Assembly (NCBI GenBank): GCA_029959085.1
Contig: JARWIR010000001.1
Span: 66,154,899-66,218,898, forward strand
From: Nemophila menziesii
Lineage: Eukaryota; Streptophyta; Magnoliopsida; Boraginales; Hydrophyllaceae
Reading direction: 5' to 3'
DNA length: 64,000 nucleotides
Both the position numbers and the translations under genes were made by a program. Every line of letters starts with the position of its first letter. The first letter of the stretch is position 1. A model generated the notes under the pieces. The model made no database searches. It was given only the letters and a program-made list of their open reading frames with translations, and had not been told where the DNA came from. Shown piece by piece: positions 1-10,740 of this stretch.

Positions 1-1897
1 CCCAAGTCAATTTTCGAGAAATTGAAGATAGGAAACGCTAGACCAACTTCCATGATCCTACAAATGGCTGATAGATCCCTCGCTCACCCAGAGGGACGAA
101 TCGAAGATGTCCTCGTCAAGGCAGGTACGTTAATTTTTCCAGTTGATTTCATTATTCTTGAATACGATGCGGATAGGAATGTCCCCATCATTTTGGGTCG
201 ACCATTCCTAGCCACGGGGCGTACTGTTATTGATGTAGAAAACGGCGAATTAACTATGCGAATCCAAGACGAGATGGTAAAGTTCAACGTCTTTAGGGCC
301 ATGAAGTTTCCAGATATTCCTGAAGAATGCTTCCGAATGGATGTACTCGATTTAACTACGCAAGAAATGTTTGATCGTATGAACTTTAATGATATCTTGC
401 AAGCAGCCCTAACACTTGACTTTATTCTGGAAGATGGGTACTATTACTTCAAGAATTCGACATAGACATTCGAGACCGAAAAGGATGCGATAATCAAGTT
501 GCTGATCATTTATCAAGGCTCGAAGGATCTGATGCGAACAAAGAACCATTGTTGGTTAAAGAGGTATTCCCTGATGAACAACTTTTTGCTATTAAACGTG
601 CTTTTGTGCCATGTATGCAGATCTAGTCAACCTCATTGTGAGTGGTGTCTTTCCCAAAGATTTCCACCCACAACAAAGACAAAGATTGAATCACCAGGCC
701 AAACAGTATTATTGGGATGAACCGTACCTCTGGAAGATATGTAGTGATCAAGTGGTTAGAAGATGTGTGCATGAAGGTGAAATGGAGAAAATCATTGAAA
801 GTTGTCATAGTTCACCTTATGGAGGTCACTTTAAGGGCGATAGAACCGCAGCTAAAATTCTTCAATCCGGGTTCTATTGGCCTACCATACACAAAGATTG
901 TCATCGTTTTGTCCAGTCATGTCACAGATGCCAACACACTGGCAATATATCAAAAAGAGACGCGATGCCGCTTAATAACATTCTTGAAGTCAAAATCTTT
1001 GATGTATGGGGAATAGATTTCATGGGACCTTTCATCACCTCCCATGGAAATCTTTTTTTTTTGCTTGTGGTAGACTACGTATCAAAGTGGGTAGAAGCAG
1101 TGGCAACACCAAAGAACGATGCTCAAACCGTGATTAAGTTCTTAAAATCAAACATCTTTTCAAGACATGGTACGCCACGTATGCTAATCAGTGATAAAGG
1201 TACCCATTTTCTTGATGCTCCCCTGAGACATTTCCTTCGAAAGTTTGGAGTGAAACACCGTACTTCAACCGGTTATCACCCACAAACTAACGGTCAAGCT
1301 GAAGTTTCCAACCGGGAAATCAAATCTATTCTTGAGAAGACCGTGAGTAAATCAAGGAAAGATTGGTTGTTAAAGCTAGATGATGCTCTCTGGGCTTACA
1401 GAACAGCATTTAAAACACCAGTTGGGGCATCTCCGTATCGCATGGTCTACGGCAAAGCGTGTCATCTACCGATTGAACTTGAAGCTCGAGCCTACTGGGC
1501 TATTAAAACTCTGAATCTAGACCCAGACTTGGCCGGGAAGCAAAGGATGATGCAGTTGAACGAATTGGAGGAGTTTCGTTATCTTGCCTATGAAAATTCA
1601 CGTCTCTACAAGGAGAAAACAAAGCGATGGCATGATAAACGACTCCGTCCAAAGAATTTCGAGATAGGACAGAAGGTTTTATTATACAACTCTCGATTTT
1701 CGAACTACCCAGGAAAGCTTAAATCCCGGTGGGGAGGACCTTACATTGTTACTAAAGTCACACCGCATGGAGCGATTGAGATTGAAAATCCAGCCGAGCA
1801 ACGGACATTCATGGTGAATGGACAGCGTTTGAAGAGATACTATGACAGTGAGGACTTTGGGCGAGGGGAGACAATCCTTCTCGTTGAATGCGCTTAG
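1..1897 (+). pseudogene. Protease / RNase H-integrase polyprotein remnant (RT deleted)
   Basis: Bases 1-420 encode the end of a gag-protease region with the retropepsin tail motif ILGRPFLATG. At about 421-431 the frame jumps to the C-terminal end of RNase H ([10 protein letters not shown], then DRKGC and [10 protein letters not shown]), which means roughly 1.5 kb containing reverse transcriptase was lost relative to element A. A further one-base shift near 612 leads into an open integrase of about 428 residues. The integrase shows the HHCC zinc-binding region ([11 protein letters not shown] and CHRCQ) and the catalytic D, D and E in [19 protein letters not shown] and [10 protein letters not shown]. 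The tail carries the [17 protein letters not shown] motif typical of this lineage. At least two frame changes make it a pseudogene, although integrase itself is still open from 611 to its stop. Confidence 0.9.
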
Positions 1898-2082
1898 CCT
1901 GAGGTACACGTCTAACTCAAAGACGTTAAACAAAAGTGCTCTTGGGAGACACCCCTTGTTTTAAATTGCTTTTTAGATTAGTTGTTTTTGCTTTGTAGTG
2001 TATAATTTTAAGTTAGAGTATATTTTTAATTGTGTTTACAAGCTAATAGGAGAGAAAGGTAGTGTGTTATTGTGCAGGAAAC

Positions 2083-2093
2083 GAGTTTGGGGT
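2083..2093 (+). other. GAGTTTGGGGT motif, copy 1 of 5 in element D
   Basis: This 11-base motif lies 186 bases after the integrase stop and just before the GC-rich repeats. Exact copies also start at 3687, 4252, 4794 and 5620, the last one forming the polypurine-like tract next to the 3' LTR. Its function is not known to me. Confidence 0.75.
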
Positions 2094-2124
2094 CAAAGGA
2101 AAAAACTGGAGAAACTCTAAGCCT

Positions 2125-2470
2125 GGCGCGGACTACCCCATGGTCCGCAGGGATGCACCGTGCCCAGAAAACCCGTACCACGGGTCGGGTACCACGGGTT
2201 TCATCCAGAAAGCAAGAAAAATTGGACCTGAAGGCGCCGTACACCGGACCCTAGTCCGCACGCCTCAAACGCGTGCCACGGGGTCGGGTACCACAGGTTT
2301 TTTGACGGAGCAGGCGCGGACTACCCCCTACACCGCACCCCTGGTCCGCAGGCACAAAACACGTGCCACGGGGTGCTACCACGGGTGCAATCCAGAAACC
2401 AAAAATTTGAAGAGCTGTAAGGTCCGGTACACCGCACGTCTGATCCGGTACACCGCAGAGAGGCGGTTTG
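2125..2470 (+). repeat. GC-rich imperfect tandem repeat between integrase and ORF2
   Basis: About three units of roughly 80-110 bp share a GCGCGGACTACCCC start, TGGTCCGCAGG, a CACGTGCCACGGGG-like middle and GGGTACCACGGGTTT. The block is far more GC-rich than its surroundings. It sits at the same place (between pol and ORF2) as GC-rich repeats of different sequence in elements A, B and C. Small open frames through it are by-products of base composition. Confidence 0.75.
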
Positions 2471-2821
2471 TGAAGGAATTCTTTTCCTAATCAAACTCTT
2501 ACCTTATGAGATTAACCCTAGCCTTCCATACACGAATTTTTCAGACCCAAACCCTATATATACACCTTAAAGCTTGTGCAAACCTTCACAATTAACACAA
2601 CAATTCATCAAATCCTCTCCTACATCTTCCATAAACATAAATTCTTCATCAAATTCATCACACTACACCATAAAATTCAACAAGCTTTAAAGAGTTCTTC
2701 CAAGATCAATCAAATAACCTTTCTCTTTCATCAATTCCAAGCAACAACATCAAGCTACACCAAATTTTCCTTATACTTTTAATCCACCCTTGGTATAACT
2801 TGAGTTGTGGGTAAAACAAGC

Positions 2822-3289
2822 ATGACTAACAGATCTGAAGCTATGGAATACAAGAGAAAGTGTTCAATCCTTGGGAAGAACAAGAAATTGCCTGGAGCCA
2901 CCATTGAAAAACCCATCAATCTTGATGAGGTTTCTGAAGAATCAAACGAAAAGACACCTGAACAACCACTACCAAAGAAGAGATTGACTGCTAGAATGTC
3001 CATACCATCAAGAAGGCCTTTGAATAAAATAAAAATCCAAGACCAAGGTTCTTCTACCTCTTCCTCTGAAATTGTTTATGATCTTCCTCCTTGGGCTATC
3101 AAGTTACAGAACGAAGTTGAAAGATTACGTGAAGATAACAAAGACCTTTGGATAGAAATCATGCAGTTGGAGTCACAAGTAGAAGACTTGACCTTGTATA
3201 AAGATGTTGATGATTATACCGATCCCTCAGCTTCGGATGAGGAGGATGATATGATGGATCTCTATGGCCAACCAGGTAGGTCATTCTAA
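2822..3289 (+). CDS. Truncated Athila ORF2 (post-pol) protein, first copy
   Basis: This is an open 155-residue frame beginning MTNRSEAMEY, placed where element A has its 443-residue ORF2. It keeps the N-terminal basic/Ser-rich part and a C-terminal segment with a predicted coiled coil (ERLREDNKDLWIEIMQLESQ), but lacks the roughly 300-residue central domain seen in A. I chose the ATG at 2822 because it matches the MTNR start of A; an in-frame GTG lies 15 bases upstream. A second, broken copy follows at 3708. The intact frame may be chance survival. Function of the family is unknown; Athila ORF2 is sometimes called env-like, and I see no signal peptide or membrane segment here. Confidence 0.6.
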   Translation: MTNRSEAMEYKRKCSILGKNKKLPGATIEKPINLDEVSEESNEKTPEQPLPKKRLTARMSIPSRRPLNKIKIQDQGSSTSSSEIVYDLPPWAIKLQNEVERLREDNKDLWIEIMQLESQVEDLTLYKDVDDYTDPSASDEEDDMMDLYGQPGRSF

Positions 3290-3707
3290 TTTTTCTCAAT
3301 AGCTTGTATGCATTAGCTAGTTTAGTTAGTTTTATTTTAAATTTTATTCCATGCTTGAGTCTTTTTCGAGTCGTGGGGACACGGCTCACTTTTGAGTTGG
3401 TGGTGGGGATTCGTTGTCCTCATCTTCTTTTCATTTTTGCATAAAATTTAAATTTTTTAGGTTGAATTCATAACTCGTAATCAGATAGTTATTAATATTA
3501 CCATGTGCTAAAATTCTAATTCGTTCTACAAAGATAAGGGTATTATCCTAAACACAAGCAAGATCATCAAGCTTTCAAGAGTTCTTCCAAGATTCATCAA
3601 GAAAACAACTTCCTTCATATAATCCAAGCAAGAAACTCAAGCTATACCAAGTTTTCTTAACTTTATTCTCTCCTTGGTATAAACTTGAGTTTGGGGTCAA
3701 TTCAACC

Positions 3708-4163
3708 ATGACAAACATAACAGATGCTTTGGATTACAAGAAGAGGTGTTGTATCCTAGGGAAGAACAAGAATTTGCCTGGTTCTACACTTGAAAAGGCC
3801 ATCAATCTTGATGAGCCTACTGAATAAACACAAGAAGAAAAGGCACCTGCATCACCACAACACGGGAAATTAACAGCAAGGATGAGGGTATCATCAAAGC
3901 CTACAGACAAGCTACGATTTCAAGTTCAAGGTTCTTCTTCTTCTCAAACTAATTCTGGTATTCCTCCATGGGCTCGCAATTCGCAACAAGAATTCGAACT
4001 TTTACGACTAGACATCGGAGCACTATGGAAGGAAATTACACAGATTAAGTCAACACTGGAAGAGGTAACTTTGTTCATGGATATTGATAATTATTCTCCC
4101 CCTTCGGAGGAGGACACGATGGATCTTCATGGCCAGGTAACCCGTTCTGATTCTTCTTCGTAA
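3708..4163 (+). pseudogene. Truncated Athila ORF2, second copy, one in-frame stop
   Basis: The frame starts MTNITDALDYKKRC and is colinear with the copy at 2822, including ILGKNKNLPG, an INLDE segment, PPWARNSQQE and the C-terminal coiled-coil-like stretch. A TAA at 3825-3827 interrupts it after 39 codons; the rest stays open in the same frame to 4163. The leader carries an exact GAGTTTGGGGT 11 bases before the ATG, as in elements A and B. Confidence 0.75.
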
Positions 4164-4300
4164 TTGATGGTAGGCACTAGTTAGGTAGTTTTAGTTTAAT
4201 TTTATTGCTTTATTGAGTCTTTTTCGAGTCGTGGGGACACGACTCACTTTTGAGTTTGGGGTGGGGTTCGTTGCATCATCCCAATTTTTTGTGTATTACA

Positions 4301-5612
4301 TGCTTTCAATAAAATTAATCTTAGGGTTGCGTGACTGTAGAGTATTTTAAATGCCCCCATCAAGCATGCTTTTTATGAATTAATGATAGAAAATAGTTGA
4401 CTTTAGGAGTTAGTATGAAGCTGAACTTTAATTGCATGCAAATATGAGATAATTGATAGGAAAAATTAATGAACAATGCAAAAGAAGTAAACTTGTGCTT
4501 AAGGATAATAGGTGGTTTGTAGAACGTGAGATCTAAATGAGTAGAGAACCCACTTAGGTGTGAACTAGAGATAAATTGTGTAAATAGGAAGATGATAGAG
4601 GCAGTTCTTTGTTAGCCCTTTGAATCCTTTTGGCCTTCTATCCCTATATAAATTTTATCCTTCTTAGACAAATTTTTAGCCTTTAAGCCTTTATTTTGTC
4701 GCCACATTATAAGCTAATATCCCTTTAGATTGTTAGGCATGACCATATGACCCGCACTTGAATCACGATCCTGAGACTTCCTGTCTTGAGCTTGAGTTTG
4801 GGGTGGTGGGTCCACTATATGGGAATTTACATTGGGTTGGGAGTTTTTGAGCTTATCAATGATGCTTTGTGCTATACATGATGATGATTCACAAGTGTAT
4901 TGTATTGTAACCCTTTGCCGGGGTAATAGTGAATGGAAAAGAAGCTTCGAGCTCAAGTTATGAATAGGCATAACTATGAAAAATAGCATGATATCTCAAA
5001 CATCATAAAGAGAGTCATAGCTATAAGAAAAAAACGAATGATTTGAAAAGAATATACATATTCGGACCGACAAAGTGGAAAATTTTAGGTGAATCATCCT
5101 TAGTGCTTATTGGGTTAATTTGGGGACGCTAATTAAGCGCGTCAATTGGGTTGAGTGAGAACGTAATTTGAGTGTAAAAGCAAGCTCTTGGACAGTTTTG
5201 TTGATGGTAAGTGAGGAGAGAGCCAAAAGCTCACTTCAAATTTACCAAATATACATACCATACCGTCCTTAAGCCTACGCTAAAACCGTAAAGACCTCGT
5301 GATTCCTAGATGCACAGTGAGTTAATAGGGATTATTCTAAGTGGAACATTCAACACAAGTAAAGATCGAGGAACACCCTATAGCCACCATCTTGAGATAA
5401 GTAATAAGTGTAACCTTCTAGCATTGTGAAATTAATTTTGATTGATATTGTTTTGTATTTGATTTTGCATGATAAGTGTAGGTGTATATTAATTCCTAGA
5501 TTAGACTATATGAGATTTGTTTTAAGTTTTGCTTTGGGATTATTTTCTAGATTCTACCTTCTGCGTTCACCTAAAAGATCCTTTGTTTTTATTTTACTTT
5601 GTCGGGACGACA
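4301..5612 (+). other. Long 3' untranslated region of element D (no gene)
   Basis: I see no credible coding frame here. The segment is colinear with 50270-51590 in element B and, inverted, with 37246-38570 in element A. It includes a GAGTTTGGGGT copy at 4794 and a stretch ending in CTTTGTCGGGACGACAAAGG just before the LTR, which can fold as a short hairpin (CTTTGTCG / CGACAAAG). Confidence 0.75.
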
Positions 5613-5632
5613 AAGGTTTGAGTTTGGGGTCT
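5613..5632 (+). promoter_or_regulatory. Polypurine-like tract of element D
   Basis: A G-rich tract with the GAGTTTGGGGT core abuts the 3' LTR, which begins TGATGTC at 5633. Position defines it as the plus-strand primer site. It is preceded by the CGACAAAGG hairpin arm. The tract is not purely purine (it has TTT). Confidence 0.75.
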
Positions 5633-7386
5633 TGATGTCTCCCAGTTTGTTCTAATTATTAGCCCCTTGGAGACATCCTTTTAGGTGAATAAATGACTTA
5701 TTTAATATACTTTTAGGCTTATTTGATCATATTAAACTTTCTCCCCTTGGAAATTAACTATTTGCAGAATCTGAGCTTTTGTGCGTAAATTTGACTATTT
5801 TTAAATGCAAAGTTAATTGTTTCTTGAATTTCATGAAAGACCAATCCAAGGAGAAGAAGTGAGAATAAAGTCTTAGTGTATTTTAGAGTGTTAGGAAATG
5901 ATTTTGAGTCGAGTTTCTATTTTTAGAGTACACTTTCCTATTTTGATTTCTTGATTTCTTGATTTATTCTTTTTAAGCATATGCGGTTTAATTATTTATT
6001 TAATGTGAAGCTTTAAGAGATAAATGGTAATTACTTAGTGATCAAGTCAAGATAAAGATGAAAGGAAAGAAGATTTACATGGAAATAAGAAGATTTAGGA
6101 AAGATTTATTCAAAGGAGGAAAAGATAAAGCTGCCTTTTGAAATCTGAAAATACAGCCACGTTTTAGAGATTAAATCATAATATAAGATTGGCTAGGATT
6201 CTGGACGAGTGGTCTGCACCAATAGAAAGCTCTTTCCAAGACAAGCAGTTTCATATATTGGAACTTCTCAAACTGATAAGTATTGAAAAAGATATGACCA
6301 AATCAAATCAGCAGAATCTTATCTTTTAGAGCTACGAATTTGAGAGTCCTTGACTTGTCTTCCACTCCAAGCAAATTCGACCTAGGGTCTTCCAACACCT
6401 ATAAATAGACCCCTTAACCTCCTACTTTCACACACTTCAGAGAATTATACAAGAGGCTTAAGGTTTTCAAGTCAGAGCACGAAGGAGAGAAGAAGCTAGA
6501 AGCTGGAGGAATCCTGTTCTTCCAACAATAGTCATTCAACCCTTTAGGTTATTTATTTCTTTCTTGTAATTGAACATGAATTCCTTTTCTTTTATGTTAG
6601 TCTTTAATTTCATTATGAGCTAAATTTCTTTATACTTGAGAATCGCATTAAAGGGATGAACCTTAATTAATTAATCGATGTTTTGAATTTGGGATTGTTT
6701 AGATTTAAATAGGATTGAGTTTTATATATTGGATATTACTTTGTTTTCATTACTAATTCTTTTAGGAACAACTAGAATTAGCTGTTAGTATTTGGGCTAT
6801 TCACTTTAGTGGCGAAGTGATCATCCGACAGGGGGGTTTGAATACAGATCTAGGTAATACCCGTGTAATGTCCGTTATTGACCGACAAGCTTAACTAGTT
6901 ACATAGCCAAAGAGGTAAATTCATATCATCCGAAAAGCCATATTCGACCGTACAGGTGTTAATGATACTTTAGGATAGCTTCTAGGTCCACCCGACAGGG
7001 GGCTAGGAGATATTAGAGTCCCGACTAATATTATAATTCCAATTCTGCCCTTAGACATAGCATATATTAGATTGATTAAGTGGATTCCTTTGCGAGACTC
7101 AAGTATCTCTCTTATCTGAAGTTAGTCGTTTATTTCCTTTCTGTTAATTTGATTTTAGTCTTTAGTTTATTTTGCATCTTTTAATTTACAAAAACCAAAC
7201 AAAAATTCTTAGCTTTTATTTTCTGTTTAGCAATTATCTCTACTATCTGATTAATATTTGGGTTGAACCTAATCCGTCCCTGAGAACGAACTTGATTATC
7301 ATATATTACTTGGGACAACCGTACACTTGCGGTTAAGTGGTTCCTTTATTTTTGCACTTAATTTTATAACACCCTAGGACCCACCA
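5633..7386 (+). repeat. 3' LTR of element D (1754 bp)
   Basis: It starts TGATGTCTCC and ends GGACCCACCA, the same termini as the LTRs of element B (1755 bp). The 3' half contains several variants of the motif seen as CCTGACGGGG in other LTRs (here CCGACAGGGG near 6826 and 6988). The partner LTR is outside the window. Confidence 0.9.
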
Positions 7387-8229
7387 ATCATTGTGTACTT
7401 TCTATCCCTTATCTCTTTACTTATCGTTTATTGATTGCTCGTCTTTTCAATTATATCAAACCTAGTTACCTTGTTGCATGATCCCTTAGAGTTTGATATA
7501 TATTGACTTAGAAGTTTTTCTTTAAACTTATTATTGTCCAAAATATTTTCAATTAAGCATTGATCTTATTTGTAATCCTATTCAACCTTCTATAGGACTT
7601 TCACAAACGGAAACAACAGGGGGTGAAAGTTACCGCTTAATAATGAATTTCTACAACAAAATCAATGCTATATATATATGTGTATATATATATATATATT
7701 AATCATTATTCTACAAATAATCATTTACGGAACGTGCCAAATTACAGAGAGATAACTAAAATTATAACAACTAAATACTTTTGTCTGAGATTTTTACTCA
7801 ACGAGTCTTGAAACCCCCATCCTTAAGATACAAGAACCTCCACCCAATCCACTCTTCTTACTAAAATCCAATTAGAATATTTAACACAATGTATGTTTTT
7901 AACTACTACATATACTAAATTATACACATAAAATTAAAAAACTAAATGCTCTCTTCCCCAATCCTCTCCCCACCCCCAACTCAACAGTTTCTTTTCAATT
8001 TCAAAACCCTGATAATCAACTCAAAATCCCAGCCATGAATAGCTTTCAAATCACATCCATGGAGATATCCAGGAAGCTTTATGTTTTTGGTGAAGGCTTG
8101 GGGGTGAAATGGAGCTTTAGGTGAGGAATTTTTCTGTTCATGGTAAGTCATGAAGATCTTGAGCAATAGTTGCAGTTCCGGTGGTGATTCAAGATGCGTC
8201 TTCTTCTCGTTCTTCAGGTGATGCAAGAT
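7387..8229. other. AT-rich spacer, no gene seen
   Basis: I found no coding frame with recognisable content. It contains a TA/TG microsatellite near 7670-7701. The minus-strand frame at 7981-8226 has no recognisable domain and I do not support it as a gene. Confidence 0.6.
7670..7701. repeat. (TA)n microsatellite with one TG interruption
   Basis: Alternating TA dinucleotides with a TGTG interruption are directly visible. Confidence 0.9.
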
Positions 8230-8990
8230 GCATGCATCTCCTGTTTTGCTAAAAACTAGAGATCTGCTAGTTTTTCAAGATCTGTAGCAGTGTTCAAGAT
8301 TCATGGCAGTGTTCTGGTAAATTCTAGGGTTTCTAGTTCGCAATGATCGAGATCTACAGTACAATATTAATGGCAGCGAGGAACAAGACAAAGGTGGATT
8401 GAAACGTTTTGTAGGTGGCTTCCATTTTCATTTGCATTCGTTCTATATTTCTGGAAAAAATTGGAAAAAAAGAATGATGTCAGTAGTGATGTCAGCAACG
8501 ACATCAGCGGTGGCATCATTAGTGATGTCAGTGGTGACATCATCAAGTGTTTTAGCATCATCTCCCTTTTTAATTGGAATTTTAGTTTTTTTAAAGATTT
8601 TTAACTTTTTATTAGATTTTTTATATTTTTAATTAGTATTTATCATTATTTTATGATAATGCAAATTAAATTTATGTATTATTTTTATTTTTACTCACTG
8701 TTTTTTTTAATACTCGGTGTTTTTGTTGAGTATACTCTGAGAAATTTTCTAATACTCACAATTTTTTTTGATACACAGAGAAGTCACTGAGTACGCCCCG
8801 GCGGCAGCGTCTCTATGGTGGTCGACAGCGCCCCTATGGTTGCTCAGTGAGTCGATACTCACCGAGTTGGTGATCCATGGTTAATACCACTTGTTTTTGT
8901 CCTTGTGTGATTTATTTTTATTTAAGGATATTTTAGTATTGGTCATCCATAAAATTAGGTAGTGACCCTTTTGAAGAAAAACCTAACCAC
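8230..8990 (+). repeat. Degenerate dispersed repeat, copy 1
   Basis: The segment shares short blocks in the same order with the reverse complement of 28740-29285. These include GATCTG near one end, repeated ACTCACTGTTTTT and ACTCNNNG stretches, a GC-rich middle, and AAGGATATTTTAGTATTGG followed by TCATCC and TAAAATT. Similarity is patchy and the family is unknown to me. It has no coding content. Confidence 0.45.
8466..8550. repeat. Short minisatellite of GTGATGTCAG-like units
   Basis: GATGTCAGTAGTGATGTCAG-type units repeat imperfectly (GATGTCAG, GACATCAG, GGCATCA, GATGTCAG, GACATCA). Frames opened by it on either strand are repetitive and not genes. Confidence 0.6.
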
Positions 8991-8995
8991 ATATT

Positions 8996-10691
8996 CTTTT
9001 TTTGTCGAACAATACATCATATTAAATATAAAGAGTTTACATAATACAAGAAATACCTAATCAATCCCGGAAATAAAGAAACAAAGAAAGAACAATAATT
9101 GAATAAAACTAGGTTTTACAAACCAAATAAATTCCAAGCAATAGACCCCTCTATCACTCCGTCTACCAGACAATTCCAAAGACTCTTTCCGACCAGCCAG
9201 TATGAACCAAAGAGATGCAAGACCGACCAACCAACCAAACACAAATTAATCGATAATCCAGCAAAAACGCCACAAAGTAGGCAAGCAACTGTACTCTGGA
9301 GATTGCACCACCAACAAAGGTGAGAAGTGCACCACACTAAAGGGATATGATGTAGATCTCGGTTTTGTGGCTTAGGCGGTCGACCGGGGCCTAGCGCCTA
9401 GGCGGGATTACATGGGGCCTAAGCGGAATTAGACGGTTTTGAATCTCGATGTGTAATTTTGTATTTTTAATAATATACGTAGTAATTATAACAATTTTAA
9501 CTATCTAAGTCATAAAATAAATCTAACAACACTGTAGTAAATACAAAAATACTAAAATTTGAGTTATAATACCAATTCAAGAATTCTAAAGAATAAGAAA
9601 AATAAAAAGAAGGCATATGTGACAATTTTTTGTCATTAATCAGCGCCTAGGCGGCCATTGTTGTACAATAATCGGCGCCTAGGAAAGTTAGGCACTTCTT
9701 CCACAACGACTAAGGCGCTAGGCGAAAACACCTAGAATTTTTACTAGCCGTAAGCAGATGAGGGGGGGAGTTGACGTCTAGGCGCGCCTAGGAGATGATT
9801 TCTTTAGCATGGCTAAAAGGTGTAAAGGGTAGAGATGGAAAGGCTAAACAATGTCGATATGAGGTATGTGATAACGAAGCAGGACGCACCACCTCCAAAG
9901 ACACTCACAACATACCCCAACCAATAAAAAAACTACCAAAAATAATGAGACCAAACAAGCACCTACTTAGTGTAACATACGAGGTAGAAGAACTTGAATA
10001 AAATGTGAACGACAAACACCTTCTATGTTCACTTCTACACCGAGAAAACAAAAAATCAAATCAGCCCAGCCTATACCAAACGACAATGTGCAAAAGAAGC
10101 GGGAACAAACAAGATCCAAACAATTCACAAAGGCTAACCCAAACAGTAACCAACCCACATACTAAATGCGCTTCCAAAGCAACATCCCAAGCGATTCAAA
10201 GAAACAAGGAGGTAATGCGAACGGTAAACATACCACCCCCTTGTCATTAAAACTTCAAGACGCTTGAGGGAACGAAAAGTTTAGAAACCGGAAACAGGGG
10301 TAGGGAACGAACAAACCAAATCCACAACCACCGTTGCAGTCCAACCAACTCCAAAGATTTGACCTGAAATGGAAATATCCAAAACAAAAGGAAACATTGG
10401 GAGTGACATTTTTACAAACACTTGGGTTGCAAAGGTCCAAAGGTTATGAGTGAAACATAATAGTGAATCAAAGGAACATATCACGCAAAAAGATACCCAA
10501 GGATCTCCAAGAAATCCCTTCCATTTGATGTAAATAAAGCAATGAAATGACCGAAAAAGAGAAAACAACTAAAAGATGTGAATCTAAGAAAAAAGAAAAA
10601 TAAAAGAAGAAGAAGAGGGAGCAGAAGAGGGAACCGTCGTCGATAAAAAAGAAAAAAAAGAGAAAGGAAAAAAGCCTACACCAGCCAAGAG
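8996..10691 (-). mobile_element. Probable minus-strand retrosequence (non-coding LINE/SINE-like), interrupted
   Basis: Read on the minus strand, the segment begins with a pyrimidine-rich leader (10691 downward), continues as G/T-rich sequence without a convincing long frame, and ends near 8996 with a short A-run after TATTGTTCGAC. A short A-tail is what plant LINE or SINE 3' ends show. It is interrupted at about 9357-9795 by a GCCTAGGCG-rich block. I see no reverse transcriptase, so this is either a 3' fragment or a non-autonomous copy. The MULE lies immediately to its right. Confidence 0.35.
9357..9795. repeat. Block of scattered GCCTAGGCG-type motifs
   Basis: GCGCCTAGGCGG, GGCCTAGCGCCTAGGCG, CGGCGCCTAGG, CTAAGGCGCTAGGCG and GGCGCGCCTAGG occur at both ends and once in the middle of an otherwise AT-rich stretch. 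CCTAGG is palindromic. The block probably inserted into the flanking retrosequence; I could not define terminal repeats or a target duplication. Confidence 0.4.
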
Positions 10692-10701
10692 GAGGATAAC
10701 C
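10692..10701. repeat. Target-site duplication of the MULE, left copy (GAGGATAACC)
   Basis: Ten bases identical to 28089-28098. A 9-11-bp duplication is the hallmark of Mutator-superfamily insertion. Confidence 0.93.
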
Positions 10702-10740
10702 GAGTCCGTCTTGCGTACATTTCGTGTAGGTACGCGGCTT
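10702..10740 (+). repeat. MULE left terminal inverted repeat
   Basis: It pairs with 28050-28088, 34 of 39 bases identical including the block CGTGTAGGTAC. Similarity beyond this is patchy. Confidence 0.92.

Larger units (their letters stand above)
2680..4300 (+). repeat. Tandem duplication of the ORF2 region (about 0.86-kb period)
   Basis: The stretch containing the ORF2 leader, the truncated ORF2 and the following TCTTTTTCGAGTCGTGGGG segment occurs twice. The latter segment starts near 3359 and again near 4217. The two copies differ at many positions, so the duplication is old or was already present in the source element. Elements A and B have a single copy. Confidence 0.8.
1..7386 (+). mobile_element. 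Athila-type Ty3/gypsy element D, 3' part (5' end outside window)
   Basis: The stretch reads, left to right, as the 3' half of a plant Athila-type LTR retrotransposon: protease, RNase H tail, integrase, GC-rich repeat, second ORF, long 3' untranslated region, polypurine-like tract and 3' LTR. The protein parts align by eye with the more complete element at 35662-48402. The reverse transcriptase is missing by internal deletion and there are frameshifts, so the copy is dead. Its LTR is the same length class (1754 bp) as that of the element at 34784-53366 and shares its terminal TGATGTC...CCACCA and internal motifs. The 5' LTR and gag lie upstream of base 1, so no target duplication can be checked. 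Confidence 0.92.

Noticed and set aside
2062..2490. 142-codon frame with GSGTTGF repeats after integrase
   Set aside because: It is the translation of the GC-rich tandem repeat and is not shared with the other elements, whose repeats translate differently.
7981..8226. Minus-strand 81-codon frame
   Set aside because: No domain, no supported neighbours, and it runs into a degenerate repeat.
8399..8632. Plus-strand 77-codon frame with Ser/Val repeats
   Set aside because: It is produced by the GTGATGTCAG minisatellite and lacks any family resemblance.
9057..10568. Several minus-strand frames of 60-95 codons rich in Leu, Trp, Phe and Cys
   Set aside because: They overlap in different frames and come from a G/T-rich retrosequence; none shows a domain or splice pattern.
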